Shown here one piece after another: positions 5,317 to 5,579 of a stretch of 5,579 nt of DNA. The stretch spans positions 1-5,579 of the forward strand of contig CAZAPZ010000102.1 in NCBI GenBank assembly GCA_964487285.1. Direction: 5' to 3'. The stretch is from CAZAPZ01 sp964487285. GTDB lineage: Bacteria; Campylobacterota_A; Desulfurellia; JAADFJ01. The notes below the pieces were generated by a model, which worked only from the letters and a program-made list of their open reading frames with translations, was not told where the DNA came from and searched no databases. The first letter of the stretch is position 1; every line of letters starts with the position of its first letter. The position numbers and the translations under genes were made by a program.

Positions 5317-5344
5317 TTGTAAACTTAATTAATGATTGTATAAT
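5317..5344 (+). promoter_or_regulatory. Divergent promoter for the right-hand gene
   Basis: TTGTAA (5317-5322) and a perfect TATAAT (5339-5344) are separated by 16 nt on the plus strand. Initiation would be near 5351, leaving a leader of about 110 nt. It is back to back with the sulfur operon promoter, about 75 nt away, so one regulator could affect both. Confidence 0.55.
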
Positions 5345-5376
5345 AAAATAAAGCAACCCAAAAGCTAAATTTTTTT

Positions 5377-5403
5377 AAGGAGGTGATATTGAACGGCGTG
5401 TAA
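5377..5403 (+). promoter_or_regulatory. Perfect ribosome binding site before a four-codon frame
   Basis: AAGGAGGTGAT (5377-5387) is a perfect complement to the 3' end of bacterial 16S rRNA. The GGAGG core lies 5 nt before TTG (5389), which opens the frame TTG AAC GGC GTG and stops at TAA (5401-5403). A GTG at 5384 in the same frame would give six codons, but it sits inside the site. The following gene has its own GGAGG 60 nt further on. It may be a ribosome standby or leader-peptide site, or chance; nothing else is shown. Confidence 0.4.
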
Positions 5404-5459
5404 TATAAGTATATTCGGTTACTTTATAGCGAGTAATAAACTTTGCAGAGGAGGAAAAG

Positions 5460-5579
5460 ATGGCAGATAAAAGACAAGAGTGTTTTTGGCCAATGACACC
5501 TGCACCGACATTTGATGAGGTTTACAAGGGTGCGCCTGAGGCCGAAAAGGCGTATTCACTTTCTTTGGAAAAGATGATG
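5460..5579 (+). CDS. Unrecognised protein, N-terminus only (cut by the window end)
   Basis: Forty codons are visible, starting MADKRQECFWPM, with GGAGG (5450-5454) 5 nt before the ATG. The frame is open to the last base, so the gene continues outside the window. There is no signal peptide or membrane segment in the visible part. It is mostly polar, with one Cys (C8) followed by FWP, and a Pro-rich TPAPTFDE stretch (13-20). I do not recognise the family. It is transcribed divergently from the sulfur operon, so a link to sulfur metabolism is possible but not shown. Strong start signals and the good upstream promoter support it as a real gene. Confidence 0.75.
   Translation, partial: MADKRQECFWPMTPAPTFDEVYKGAPEAEKAYSLSLEKMM

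Overview
This 5.6 kb AT-rich window looks like the chromosome of an anaerobic or sulfur-metabolising bacterium. The sequence does not fix the phylum. A Nitrospirota- or deltaproteobacterial-type genome would fit the mix of sulfur-transfer genes and the interspersed 'GAGACTGCTTCG...CGCAGTGAC' repeats, but that is a guess. Ribosome binding sites are strong (GGAGG with 5-9 nt spacing), and GTG and TTG starts are used. Four promoters of sigma-70 type can be read, all with 16-nt spacers.

Positions 1-1473 hold an accessory module. A minus-strand operon begins at a promoter (1446-1473) overlapped by a perfect 10-bp inverted repeat that looks like an operator. It runs through the shattered remains of a Uma2-family (DUF820) gene (1392-1067), then a small 87-aa antitoxin-like protein, then a nucleotidyltransferase of the AbiEii/AbiGii (DUF1814) toxin family. 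The last two overlap by 4 nt. Interspersed repeat copies bracket the module: one lies 7 nt beyond the toxin stop codon (143-171), and a mosaic of direct and inverted copies lies just upstream of the promoter (1482-1636).

Positions 1637-2726 hold a single plus-strand gene for a universal stress protein. It has its own promoter at 1860-1887 and a leader of about 150 nt in which two short hairpins compete for the same bases just before the ribosome binding site.

Positions 2727-5243 hold a tight minus-strand sulfur-transfer operon in the order cysteine desulfurase (IscS/NifS), IscU scaffold fused to a DUF59/MIP18-like domain, TusA-type sulfur carrier, DsrE2-like protein. The last three genes overlap by 11 and 25 nt and each carries a strong internal ribosome binding site. 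The gene order suggests that persulfide sulfur from cysteine goes both to Fe-S assembly on IscU and to a TusA/DsrE2 relay. The desulfurase has unusual residues at several normally conserved cofactor-pocket positions, and the DUF59-like domain lacks its usual cysteine.

At the right edge a divergent plus-strand gene begins at 5460 and runs off the window. Its first 40 residues are not recognisable. Its leader holds a perfect 11-base anti-16S (Shine-Dalgarno) sequence in front of a four-codon reading frame. I see no completely new system. The best candidates for a second look are the toxin-antitoxin operon with its Uma2 relic and operator, the modified desulfurase/IscU-DUF59 pair, and the two odd leaders.
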